DNA of 64,000 bases from Streptomyces globisporus (lineage in GTDB: Bacteria; Actinomycetota; Actinomycetes; Streptomycetales; Streptomycetaceae). Both the position numbers and the translations under genes were made by a program. How positions within the stretch are numbered: position 1 is the first letter of the stretch; every line of letters begins with the position of its first letter. The notes under the pieces were generated by a model, which worked only from the letters and a program-made list of their open reading frames with translations, was not told the DNA's origin and did not search any database. The DNA lies in contig BMTG01000009.1 of assembly GCA_014649555.1 (NCBI GenBank), forward strand, positions 310,001 through 374,000, read 5' to 3'. Shown piece after piece: positions 43,143-51,430 of the stretch.

Positions 43143-46100
43143 CTACGCGTGCGTACGCAACAACGTCCGCATCGTCCGCATAGCCACCGACAGATTCGCC
43201 AGATCGAACGCGTCCGACCCCTGGATCTCCTCCAGCGTCGACCGCGACCGAGCCAGAATCGCCGCGTTCTTCTCCTCCCACGCCCGGAACCGCTCCTCCG
43301 GCGTGGACGACCCGTTCCCCACGCTCAGCACGTCCGACGTGAGCGCCGCGTGCGCCGCGTACAGGTCCTCGCGGATGGAGGCGCGGGCCATCGACTGCCA
43401 GCGGTCGGCCCGCGGCAGCTCGATGATCCGGTCCATCAGCTGCGTGATCCGCAACCGGTCCGCGAGGTCGTAGTAGACCTCGGCGACCTCCAGCGGATCC
43501 CGCCCCGTACGGTCGGCGATGGCCACGATGTCCAGCGCCGGGAAGGCGGAGGAGAACCCGGCCACCCGGGCCGCCAGCTCGTCCGGCACGCCCGCGGCCG
43601 TCAGCTCGTCCAGGATCGAGTGGTACCAGTCCAGATCGGCACCGCGTACCAGCTTGGGCAGCTCGTCCCAGACCCGCGCGACCCCGTCCCGGAAGCCTTC
43701 GATGGTCTCCGCGATGGCGACGGGCTGCGGCCGGTTGCCCAGCAGCCAGCGCGAACCGCGCTCGACCAGCCGCCGCGAGTGCAGCCGGATCCGGGTCTGG
43801 ACGTCGGCGGCGACCTTGTTGTCGAGGGCCTCGACCGCGTCCCACACCTGCGACAGACCGAAGATCTCGCGGGCGGTGAACTGGGCCCGGACGATCTCCT
43901 CGATCGACGCCCCGGTCTCCTCCCGCAGCCGGTGCAGGAAGGTCGAACCGGCGGTGTTGACCGTGTCGTTGACCAGGACCGTCGTGATGATCTCGCGCCG
44001 CAGCGCGTGCCCGTCGACCGCCTCGGGGAACCGCTCGCGCAGCGCGCTCGGGAAGTAGGCGTGCACCAGCTTCTGCAGGTGCGGGTCGTCCGGCAGGACG
44101 GTGGAGATCAGCTCGTCCGCCGTCGTGATCTTCGTGTAGGCGAGCAGCACGGCCAGCTCGGGCTGGCTGAGCCCCTTCTCGTTGCTGAGCAGCTCCCGGA
44201 TGTGCCGGTCGGCGGGCAGGAACTCCAGCGCCCGGTCGAGCGCGCCGTCGCGCTCCAGGCGGCGCATGAAGCGCTGCTGGGCGTGGAGCAGGGACGGGGC
44301 CTGTGCGGAGGCGTTGGAGAGGGCCACGTTCTGCGCGTAGTTGTTGCGCAGGACGAGCGCGCCGACCTCGTCGGTCATGTCGGCGAGCAGCTTGTTGCGC
44401 TGCTTGACGGTCATGTCGCCGTCCCGGACGAGACCGTTGAGCAGGATCTTGATGTTCACCTCGTGGTCGGAGGTGTCCACACCGGCGCTGTTGTCGATCG
44501 CGTCGGTGTTGATCCGGCCGCCGTTGCGGGCGAACTCGATCCGGCCGAGCTGGGTGGCGCCGAGGTTGCCGCCCTCGCCGACGACCTTGGCCCGCAGGTC
44601 CTCACCGTTGACGCGGATCGCGTCGTTGGCCTTGTCGCCGACGTCGGCGTTCGACTCGGAGACGGCCTTGATGTACGTGCCGATGCCGCCGTTCCACACC
44701 AGGTCGACGGGGGCCTTGAGGATGGTCTGCATCAGGTCGGCGGGCGTCATCTTGCTTACCGACGCGTCGATGCCGAGCGCCTCGCGGATGTGCGCGTTGA
44801 GCGGGATCGACTTGGCGCTGCGCGGGTGAATGCCGCCGCCCGCCGAGAGCAGGTCGGTGTCGTAGTCGGCCCAGGAGCTGCGCGGCAGCTCGAACAGGCG
44901 GCGCCGCTCGGCGTACGAGGTGGCGGCGTCCGGGTTCGGGTCGATGACGATGTGCCGGTGGTCGAAGGCGGCGACCAGGCGGATGTGCTCGGAGAGCAGC
45001 ATGCCGTTGCCGAAGACGTCACCGGACATGTCACCGACGCCGACGACGGTGAAGTCCTCGGTCTGGGTGTCGTGGCCCAGCTCCCGGAAGTGCCGCTTGA
45101 CGGACTCCCAGGCGCCCCGGGCGGTGATGCCCATGCCCTTGTGGTCGTAGCCGGCCGAACCGCCGGAGGCGAACGCGTCGCCGAGCCAGAAGTTGTAGGC
45201 GACGGCGACCTCGTTGGCGATGTCGGAGAAGCTCGCGGTGCCCTTGTCGGCGGCGACGACGAGGTAGGTGTCGTCCTCGTCGTGGCGGACGACGTCGGTG
45301 GGCGGCACGACCTCGCCGGCGACCATGTTGTCGGTGATGTCGAGCAGCGCGGAGATGAACGTGCGGTAGGCGGCGATGCCTTCGGCGAACCAGGCGTCGC
45401 GGTCCACGGACGGGTCCGGGAGCTGCTTGGCGACGAAGCCGCCCTTGGCGCCGACGGGCACGATGACGGTGTTCTTCACCATCTGCGCCTTGACCAGTCC
45501 CAGGATCTCCGTACGGAAGTCCTCACGCCGGTCCGACCAGCGCAGACCGCCGCGGGCGACCTTGCCGAAGCGCAGGTGGACGCCCTCCACGCGCGGCGAG
45601 TAGACCCAGATCTCGTACGCCGGCCGGGGCGCGGGCAGATCCGGGATGGCCTGCGGGTCGAACTTCATCGACACGTAGGAGTGCGGCGTGCCGTCCTCCG
45701 TGTGCTGGAAGAAGTTGGTGCGCAGGGTGGCCTTGATGACGGTGAGGAAGGACCGCAGGATCCGGTCCTCGTCGAGCGAGGCGACCTGGTCCAGTGCCCC
45801 GTCCAGCTCCTCCAGGAGCCCGTCGGTCAGCTCGGTGCCGGCGCTCTGACGGCCGGGCGACATGCGGGCCTCGAAGAGCGAGACGAGCAGCCGGGTGGTG
45901 TGGACGTTGTTGCGGAGCGTGGACTCCATGTAGTCCTGGCTGAAAGTCGAACCGGCCTGCCGCAGGTACTTCGCGTAGGCGCGCAGGACCATGGCCTGAC
46001 GCCAGTTCAGCCCGGCGCCGAGGACCAGCGAGTTGAAGCCGTCGTTCTCCGCCTCGCCCTTCCAGACGGCGGCGAAGGCCTCCTGGAAGCGGGCGCGGGC

Positions 46101-48149
46101 GTCGTCGGCGAGGTAGCCGCCGTTGCCGTTGACCAGGGGCATCCGCAGCCCGAAGTCGTAGATCCAGGCGTGGGTGCGGTCCGCGCAGCGCAGCTCGTAC
46201 GGCCGCTCGTCGACGACCTCGACCCCGAGCTGCTGGAGGGCCGGGAGGACGGCGGAGAGGGAGACCTGCTCGCCGGTCCGGTAGATCTTGAAGCGGCGCT
46301 CGCCGGGGCCCGCGCCGACGGGCTCGTACAGGCTGAGGGCGAAGTCCTTCTCACCCTCCCGCAGGGTTTCGAGGTGGACCAGGTCGGAGACGGCGGCGCG
46401 CGGCGAGTGGTCGGCCTTGTAGCCCTCGGGGAACGAGTGGCCGTACTGGCGCTGGAGTTCGGCGCCGCGCTCCTCGCCCAGCTCGGCGGTGAGCGCCTCC
46501 TGGAAACCGTCGGCCCAGGAGCGGGCGGCCTCGACGAGGCGGGCCTCGATGCGGTCGGCGTCGGCGTCGGTGAGGTGCGGCAGCTCGGTGCCGGCGGGGA
46601 CCCGGATGACGAAGTGCAGCCGGGAGAGGATCGACTCGGTGTTCCACGCGGTGAAGTCGACGCTGTTGCCGCCGAGTTCCTCCTTGAGGATGTCGATCAG
46701 CCGCAGGCGCACGGCCGTGGTGTAGCGGTCGCGCGGCAGGTAGACGATCGCGGAGTAGTAGCGCCCGTACTCGTCCTGGCGCAGGTAGAGCCGCAGCCGG
46801 CGGCGCTCCTGGAGGTAGAGGACGGAGGTCGCGACGGCGCGGAGCTGGTCGACGGGCGTCTGGAACAGCTCGTCGCGCGGGTACGTCTCCAGGATCTGGA
46901 GCAGGTCGCGCCCGTCATGGCTGTTGTACGAGAAGCCGGCGCCCTCGACGACCTCGGCGACCTTGCGGCGGATGACGGGCACCCGGCGCACGGACTCGGT
47001 GTAGGCGGCGGACGAGAAGAGACCGAGGAAGCGCCGCTCGCCGACGACGTTGCCCTTGGCGTCGAACTTCTTCACGCCGACGTAGTCGAGGTAGCTGGGG
47101 CGGTGCACGGTGGCCCGGCTGTTGGCCTTCGTCAGGACGAGGAGCTTGTGCTCGCGGGCCTTGGCGCGGACGTCGGCGGGCAGCCGGTCGAAGGACGGGC
47201 TGACCGGGTGGGCCTCGTCCTCGCTGTGCTGCGGGTCGGAGCGCAGGATGCCGAGTCCGGTACCGGGGACGGCGGCGAGCGCGTCGCTGTCCTTCAGCTC
47301 GTACTCGCGGTAGCCGAGGAAGGTGAAGTGGTCGGCGGCCAGCCAGCGCAGCAGCTCGCGGGCCTCCTCGACCTCCTCGTCGGCGAGGTCGTCGAGCGGC
47401 TCGCCCGGCAGGTCGTCGGCGATCCGGAGGGCGGCGTCGCGCATCTTCCCCCAGTCCTCGACGGTCTCCCGTACGTCGGACAGGACGCGCAGCAGGTCGG
47501 CGGTGATCTGCTGGAGGTCGGCGCGGTCGGTCTCGCGGTCGATCTCGACGTGGATCCAGGACTCGACGAGCGCGTCGTGCGGCAGCTCGGCCTTGGCGTC
47601 CTTGGACTTCTTCCGGCCCTGGGAGGCCTTCGGGGTGCCGGGACCGCCGGAGAGAACCTCGATGAGCTTGCCGGCGACATCGCGGCGGACGGTGACCTGC
47701 GGGTGGATCACGAGGTGGATGCCGCGGTCCTGCCGGGACAGCTCGTTGGTGACGGAGTCCACGAGGAAGGGCATGTCGTCGGTGACGACCTCGACGACGG
47801 AGTGGCTGCAGGCCCAGCCGTTCTCCTCGACGGTCGGGGTGTGCACCCGGACGTTCGCGGTGCCCTGGGGGCGGTTCTCGGCCAGCCGGTAGTGCGAGGC
47901 GGCCGCACCGAAGACGTCGACCGGGTCACGGCCTCCGAGGTCTTCCGGAGCCGTATGCAGGTAGTAGCGCTGGAGGTAGGCGAGCACCGTGTCCTGACCG
48001 ACGGAGGCGCCCGCGTCGGCCCCGGCGGCGGAGACCCGCGCCCGGGGGGCACCTCCCGGGCCACCGACACCACCGCCCGGACCGTTGTCAGCTACCTTGG
48101 CGGCCCCTGCGAGCAGCTCGGCCTTGGCTTCGTCCAGCTTGGTCTGCAT
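43143..48149 (-). CDS. gdh: NAD-specific glutamate dehydrogenase, large (180-kDa) class
   Basis: 1668 residues, the usual size for this class first described in Streptomyces. It oxidatively deaminates glutamate to 2-oxoglutarate with NAD, a catabolic role. Long N-terminal regulatory domains (ACT-like, about residues 1-700) precede the catalytic core: KFDPQAIPDLPAPRPAYEIWVYSPRVEGVHLR, RGGLRWSDRREDFRTEILGL, KAQMVKNTVIVPVGAKGGFV and DPNPDAA, with VGVGDMSGDVFGNGML in the nucleotide-binding part. A helical C-terminal domain follows. Start ATG at 48149 with AGGAGCC and AGAGGAC upstream. Monocistronic between two convergent/divergent neighbours. Confidence 0.96.
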   Translation of the reverse strand: MQTKLDEAKAELLAGAAKVADNGPGGGVGGPGGAPRARVSAAGADAGASVGQDTVLAYLQRYYLHTAPEDLGGRDPVDVFGAAASHYRLAENRPQGTANVRVHTPTVEENGWACSHSVVEVVTDDMPFLVDSVTNELSRQDRGIHLVIHPQVTVRRDVAGKLIEVLSGGPGTPKASQGRKKSKDAKAELPHDALVESWIHVEIDRETDRADLQQITADLLRVLSDVRETVEDWGKMRDAALRIADDLPGEPLDDLADEEVEEARELLRWLAADHFTFLGYREYELKDSDALAAVPGTGLGILRSDPQHSEDEAHPVSPSFDRLPADVRAKAREHKLLVLTKANSRATVHRPSYLDYVGVKKFDAKGNVVGERRFLGLFSSAAYTESVRRVPVIRRKVAEVVEGAGFSYNSHDGRDLLQILETYPRDELFQTPVDQLRAVATSVLYLQERRRLRLYLRQDEYGRYYSAIVYLPRDRYTTAVRLRLIDILKEELGGNSVDFTAWNTESILSRLHFVIRVPAGTELPHLTDADADRIEARLVEAARSWADGFQEALTAELGEERGAELQRQYGHSFPEGYKADHSPRAAVSDLVHLETLREGEKDFALSLYEPVGAGPGERRFKIYRTGEQVSLSAVLPALQQLGVEVVDERPYELRCADRTHAWIYDFGLRMPLVNGNGGYLADDARARFQEAFAAVWKGEAENDGFNSLVLGAGLNWRQAMVLRAYAKYLRQAGSTFSQDYMESTLRNNVHTTRLLVSLFEARMSPGRQSAGTELTDGLLEELDGALDQVASLDEDRILRSFLTVIKATLRTNFFQHTEDGTPHSYVSMKFDPQAIPDLPAPRPAYEIWVYSPRVEGVHLRFGKVARGGLRWSDRREDFRTEILGLVKAQMVKNTVIVPVGAKGGFVAKQLPDPSVDRDAWFAEGIAAYRTFISALLDITDNMVAGEVVPPTDVVRHDEDDTYLVVAADKGTASFSDIANEVAVAYNFWLGDAFASGGSAGYDHKGMGITARGAWESVKRHFRELGHDTQTEDFTVVGVGDMSGDVFGNGMLLSEHIRLVAAFDHRHIVIDPNPDAATSYAERRRLFELPRSSWADYDTDLLSAGGGIHPRSAKSIPLNAHIREALGIDASVSKMTPADLMQTILKAPVDLVWNGGIGTYIKAVSESNADVGDKANDAIRVNGEDLRAKVVGEGGNLGATQLGRIEFARNGGRINTDAIDNSAGVDTSDHEVNIKILLNGLVRDGDMTVKQRNKLLADMTDEVGALVLRNNYAQNVALSNASAQAPSLLHAQQRFMRRLERDGALDRALEFLPADRHIRELLSNEKGLSQPELAVLLAYTKITTADELISTVLPDDPHLQKLVHAYFPSALRERFPEAVDGHALRREIITTVLVNDTVNTAGSTFLHRLREETGASIEEIVRAQFTAREIFGLSQVWDAVEALDNKVAADVQTRIRLHSRRLVERGSRWLLGNRPQPVAIAETIEGFRDGVARVWDELPKLVRGADLDWYHSILDELTAAGVPDELAARVAGFSSAFPALDIVAIADRTGRDPLEVAEVYYDLADRLRITQLMDRIIELPRADRWQSMARASIREDLYAAHAALTSDVLSVGNGSSTPEERFRAWEEKNAAILARSRSTLEEIQGSDAFDLANLSVAMRTMRTLLRTHA

Positions 48150-48593
48150 GTCCTCTGGCTCCTGTCGCGCGCCGTTGCGTGACGTAGGTGAGAAAAGCGA
48201 CGTACCGCCACGACGCGGGGTTTCCGGTCTGGGTCGACGCTATGCCGCTTCGAGAGTTCCCCGGGACCACATGGGCCATTTTTGACGGCCGGTCCGGAGT
48301 CGGGAGATCGCGGATCGCCCGGGTGCTGTGGCACTCCGGGCGGCGGCCGGGGGCTTCGCTGCCCCCGAGGCGTATCGCGCTGATCACGGCACCAGGCTAT
48401 CGCTCCCGCACCCCACCGCGTCATGAGCTGCTTGTGTACAAAAGAACCCCCCGAACTTTGACACTCTGGACAGTGCGCCGCGCCGCCTTGGCGAACTCCC
48501 GGAACCGGGGCAATCTGTGGATAACGCCTGAATCAGGCCGCCGGCAGACCGCGAGCCGACCCGCCGGGGCCGATCGCCTCCGAGGAGTCCGCC
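48150..48593. other. Divergent control region of gdh and the DJ-1 gene
   Basis: 444 bp without a convincing gene. On the minus strand a TAGCCT (complement of 48394-48399) could be the gdh -10 box, giving a leader of about 240 nt with GC-rich inverted repeats; on the plus strand TTGACA at 48458-48463 has no good -10 partner. Neither promoter is secure. Confidence 0.35.
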
Positions 48594-49202
48594 ATGCCGC
48601 AGAAGATCCTCATCGTCACCGGCGACGCCGCCGAGTCGCTCGAAGTCCTCTACCCGTACCAGCGGCTGCTGGAGGAGGGGTACGAGGTCGACATCGCGGC
48701 CCCGGAGCGCAAGACGCTCCGCTTCGTGGTCCACGACTTCGAGCCCGGCTTCGACACATACACGGAGAAGCCCGGCTACACCTGGCCCGCCGACCTGCCC
48801 TTCTCCGAGGTCGACCCCGGGGCCTACATCGCCCTGGTGATCCCCGGCGGCCGGGCCCCCGAGTACCTCCGCAACAACGCCGAGCTGCGGAAGATCGTCG
48901 GCGCCTTCTTCTCCGCGGACCGCCCGGTGGCCCAGATCTGCCACGGCCCCCTGATCACCGCCGCCACCGGCAACCTCAGCGGCCGCACGGTCACGGCGTA
49001 CCCGGCCCTGGAGCCGGACATGCAGAGCGCGGGCGCGACGTTCCAGGACACGGAGGCGGTGGTGGACGGCCCTCTGGTCTCGTCGCGGGCCTGGCCGGAC
49101 CACGCGGCGTGGATGCGAGAGTTCCTGAGAGTGCTCCGCTCAAGCCCGTCGGGCACCCCTTCCAGCCCGTCCGGCACCCCTTCAAGCCCGTCCGGCGATT
49201 GA
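48594..49202 (+). CDS. DJ-1/PfpI-family protein with repeat-derived C-terminus
   Basis: 202 residues; ATG at 48594 preceded by GAGGAG at ideal distance. The family fold is clear: KILIVTGDAAESLEVLYPYQ with the conserved Glu-14, LVIPGGRAPEYLR and the nucleophile elbow VAQICHGP with Cys-116, matching amidotransferase-like PfpI proteins (protease, chaperone, deglycase or glyoxalase activities have been described). The native fold ends near REFLRVLR; the last about 19 residues (SSPSGTP repeated) are encoded by copies of the intergenic repeat, which also supplies the TGA stop. Confidence 0.9.
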   Translation: MPQKILIVTGDAAESLEVLYPYQRLLEEGYEVDIAAPERKTLRFVVHDFEPGFDTYTEKPGYTWPADLPFSEVDPGAYIALVIPGGRAPEYLRNNAELRKIVGAFFSADRPVAQICHGPLITAATGNLSGRTVTAYPALEPDMQSAGATFQDTEAVVDGPLVSSRAWPDHAAWMREFLRVLRSSPSGTPSSPSGTPSSPSGD

Positions 49203-49345
49203 GGACATCTTTGAGCTCAGCCACACCCCGGCCCGCGGGGCGCGTTCCCAGCCCGTCCAGGCAACTCCCCAGCCCGCCCGGCGCTTGAGGGCGTCCTTTC
49301 CAGCCCGCCCGGCGCTTGAGGACCGGGGCCCGGGGCAGCGCCCCG
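49143..49345 (+). repeat. Dispersed intergenic repeat cluster B
   Basis: Six copies or partial copies of the core AGCCCGYCCGGC start at 49143, 49164, 49185, 49250, 49271 and 49302. The first three are a 21-bp tandem inside the DJ-1 gene; copies at 49185, 49271 and 49302 continue into GCGNTTGAGG. The last two are 31 bp apart, as in cluster A. A short hairpin (CGGGG...CCCCG, 49331-49345) closes the array. It again lies between convergent genes. Confidence 0.75.
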
Positions 49346-49385
49346 AAAACCCGAACCACCGCACCCCGCACCACCCCCGAAACCG

Positions 49386-50072
49386 CTACGCGGAAAACGT
49401 CTCCGCCAACGCCACCGCCTCCCCCAGGCTGTCCACCACCGGCACCCCCGCCCCCTCCAGACTGCTCCGGCTGTGCGACCCCCCGGTGTACAGCACCGCC
49501 CGCGCCCCCACATGCGCCGCCGCCACCGCGTCGTCGAGCGCGTCCCCGATGACCACCACGTTCTCGGGCAAGAACCCGTCCACGCCGCCCGCCCCGGCCA
49601 GCGCGGCGAAGTGCCGCTCCATGTGCAGCGCCTTGCTCCCGCCGGACGGCCCCGTACGCCCCTCGACGCGGACGAACCGCGGCTCGATCCCGTACCCCCG
49701 CACCACCGGAACCAGCTGCTCGTGCCCGTACATGCTCAGGAGCGACTGACTGCGCCCGGCCCGCTGCCACTCGTGCAGCAGCTCCTCCGCCCCGGCGGTG
49801 AGCCCACAGGCCACCCGCTGCTCCGTGTAGTACCGGTGGAAGACGCCGTCCATCCGCTCCCACTCGGCCTCCGTGGGCAGTCGGCCCAGGAACCGCTCGT
49901 AGAACCGGGGTATGGGGATGGTGTACATCTCCCGGTACTGCTCCAGCGTGATCGGCGCGACCTCGACCTCCGCGAACGCGGCGTTCGTCGCCTGGATGAC
50001 GGCATGCGTGTCGTCGAGCAGCGTGCCGTTCCAGTCCCAGACCAGATGTGTGCGTGTCGTCCCGGAAGTCAT
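49386..50072 (-). CDS. HAD-superfamily hydrolase (phosphoglycolate phosphatase-like)
   Basis: 228 residues. HAD motif I is WDWNGTLLDD (nucleophile and acid Asp, about residues 13-15), motif II lies in SLLSMYG, the motif III lysine is probably in GGSKALHMERHF, and motif IV is VVIGDALDDAVAA. The cap domain is helical (about 20-95), as in Gph/beta-phosphoglucomutase relatives. It probably removes phosphate from a small metabolite; the substrate is not predictable. There is no ribosome binding site: the ATG at 50072 is 7 nt after a TATTTT hexamer, suggesting a leaderless mRNA. Confidence 0.9.
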   Translation of the reverse strand: MTSGTTRTHLVWDWNGTLLDDTHAVIQATNAAFAEVEVAPITLEQYREMYTIPIPRFYERFLGRLPTEAEWERMDGVFHRYYTEQRVACGLTAGAEELLHEWQRAGRSQSLLSMYGHEQLVPVVRGYGIEPRFVRVEGRTGPSGGSKALHMERHFAALAGAGGVDGFLPENVVVIGDALDDAVAAAHVGARAVLYTGGSHSRSSLEGAGVPVVDSLGEAVALAETFSA

Positions 50073-50079
50073 ACAGAGA

Positions 50080-50102
50080 AAAATACCCGCCGGGTCCGAC
50101 AG
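50080..50102 (-). promoter_or_regulatory. Promoter of the HAD gene with RecA-NDp-like spacing
   Basis: On the minus strand CTGTCGGAC (50102-50094), 8 nt, then TATTTT (50085-50080), 7 nt before the ATG. The invariant parts TGTCR and TAnnnT of the actinobacterial damage promoter and the 8-nt gap fit, but the gtg part does not. Confidence 0.35.
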
Positions 50103-50112
50103 CCCCGTCGGC

Positions 50113-50619
50113 TCAGCGGATGAGCTGCGGAATCTCCTGGACGCCGAACCAGAGCAGCTCGTGGTCCTCGGCCCCGTCCACCGTGAACTGCGCGTCGTCG
50201 TCGCCGAGGTCCGCCGCCCCCAGGGCCGCCGCCGCGGCGGCCACGTCCTTCTCCGCGTCGTCGGCGTCCACGTGCACCGCCGCCGCCTTGGCCAGCGGCA
50301 GCGCGGCGGCGATCCGCACCTCGCCGAGCGATGCCGCGCTCAGCCCGTTGTCCGGGTCGGCGGCGGCGGCCCCGTCCGGTACGTCGACGGCGACGACGAC
50401 CCGGCGGCGCACCTCGTCCGGGTTCCCGGCGATCATCCGGAGCGAGGCGGCGGCGGCCCGGTTGAGCGCCGCGTACTCCAGCTCCTCGATGTCGTCGGAG
50501 ACGTACCACTCCCGCAGCCCGGGGGTCACCGCGTAAGCGGTCAGCGGTCCGGGGCCGACCTCGCCCGCACCGTGCGCCGCTGCGAGACCGGAGAGGGTCA
50601 GGGGTACGTACACGCGCAT
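50113..50619 (-). CDS. Conserved hypothetical protein (DUF6912-like)
   Basis: 168 residues starting MRVYVPLTLSGLAA. An alpha/beta protein without signal peptide or membrane segment; a notable stretch is VTPGLREWYVSDDIEELEYAALNRAAAASL. It resembles a small family common in actinobacteria near secA (family name from memory). No catalytic motif is evident. It lies 40 nt upstream of the HAD gene on the same strand, but that gene seems to have its own promoter. Confidence 0.75.
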   Translation of the reverse strand: MRVYVPLTLSGLAAAHGAGEVGPGPLTAYAVTPGLREWYVSDDIEELEYAALNRAAAASLRMIAGNPDEVRRRVVVAVDVPDGAAAADPDNGLSAASLGEVRIAAALPLAKAAAVHVDADDAEKDVAAAAAALGAADLGDDDAQFTVDGAEDHELLWFGVQEIPQLIR

Positions 50620-50894
50620 GGCAGGCCGCTTTCGTAGGGGGAAACGTCCTCAGGATACGTGGGAGCGTCCCCTTTCGGGTTTCGGCAACCGGGGGCCTGC
50701 GTCCACGGCAGACGCCCCGTCACCCCCGCCGTCGCCCTTGTCCCGCAAGGGCCGAGCCACGGATAGGTGAAACCGTCCGCGCCGGATCGGCGCCAGGAGG
50801 CCCCTTGCGTCGCTGACGACCGCCCCCGTAGAAGATCCCCAACAAAAGTTACCGCCCGGTAGAAGCCGGGCCCGGTCAACGGGGGCGTTTGATC

Positions 50895-51362
50895 ATGAGC
50901 ACGGACAGGACGAGGCCCGCAGGACGACGCGACCAGAGCGGCCCCCGATCGGCATCGAGCGGTCCCCGGTCGGTGCCGCCGCAGCGGTCCCGCAGGCTCC
51001 AGCCCCACCGGCCGCAGCGCCCGCACCAGTGGTTCGCCGAGCGTCTGCTCGCGGTCCTCAGCGGCCAGCGCCCGGTGCACTGGATGCTCGGCCACACCAT
51101 CGGCGAGGCCTACGACCAGCTCGCCGAGCTGGCCCCCAGCACCCCGCTGCGGGCCACCCACGGCAGCCGCCCGGTCCTCCGCCACTGCCGAGGAGCCCAG
51201 CCCGCCACCGGGGTGGTCGAGGCGTTCGCCAGCATCGCCGCGGGCGACCGGGTGCGGGCGATGGCGTTCCGGCTGGAACAGGGCGCCGACCAGCGCTGGC
51301 GCTGTGCCGCCGTGGAGCTGGGCGGCGAACGCCTCACGGCCGGTGCCCCGGGACCCCGGTGA
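50895..51362 (+). CDS. Small basic protein, Rv3235-like
   Basis: 155 residues from the ATG at 50895. A disordered Arg/Ser/Pro-rich N-terminus (about 45 residues) precedes a compact domain: HQWFAERLLAVLSGQRPVHWMLGHTIGEAYDQL and VVEAFASIAAGDRVRAMAFRLEQ, ending WRCAAVELG. This matches a small actinobacterial family found beside secA (M. tuberculosis Rv3235, by memory). The fold looks NTF2-like, but the function is unknown. Convergent with secA. Confidence 0.8.
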   Translation: MSTDRTRPAGRRDQSGPRSASSGPRSVPPQRSRRLQPHRPQRPHQWFAERLLAVLSGQRPVHWMLGHTIGEAYDQLAELAPSTPLRATHGSRPVLRHCRGAQPATGVVEAFASIAAGDRVRAMAFRLEQGADQRWRCAAVELGGERLTAGAPGPR

Positions 51363-51373
51363 CCCGGCAGACG

Positions 51374-51413
51374 CGGCAGGGGCCGGACACCGCGTGGTGT
51401 CCGGCCCCTGCCG
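51374..51413. terminator. Bidirectional terminator between secA and the Rv3235-like gene
   Basis: A perfect 18-bp stem (51374-51391 with 51396-51413) with a GCGT tetraloop, midway between two convergent genes. Confidence 0.85.
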
Positions 51414-51430
51414 GGGTACTGCCCCTGCTG

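Noticed and set aside
43035-48182. 1715-codon open frame antisense to gdh
   Set aside because: It is a shadow frame of the GC-rich gdh gene: no domain can be recognised, the composition is Gly/Val/Asp-rich as expected from reversed codons, and gdh itself has full family motifs.
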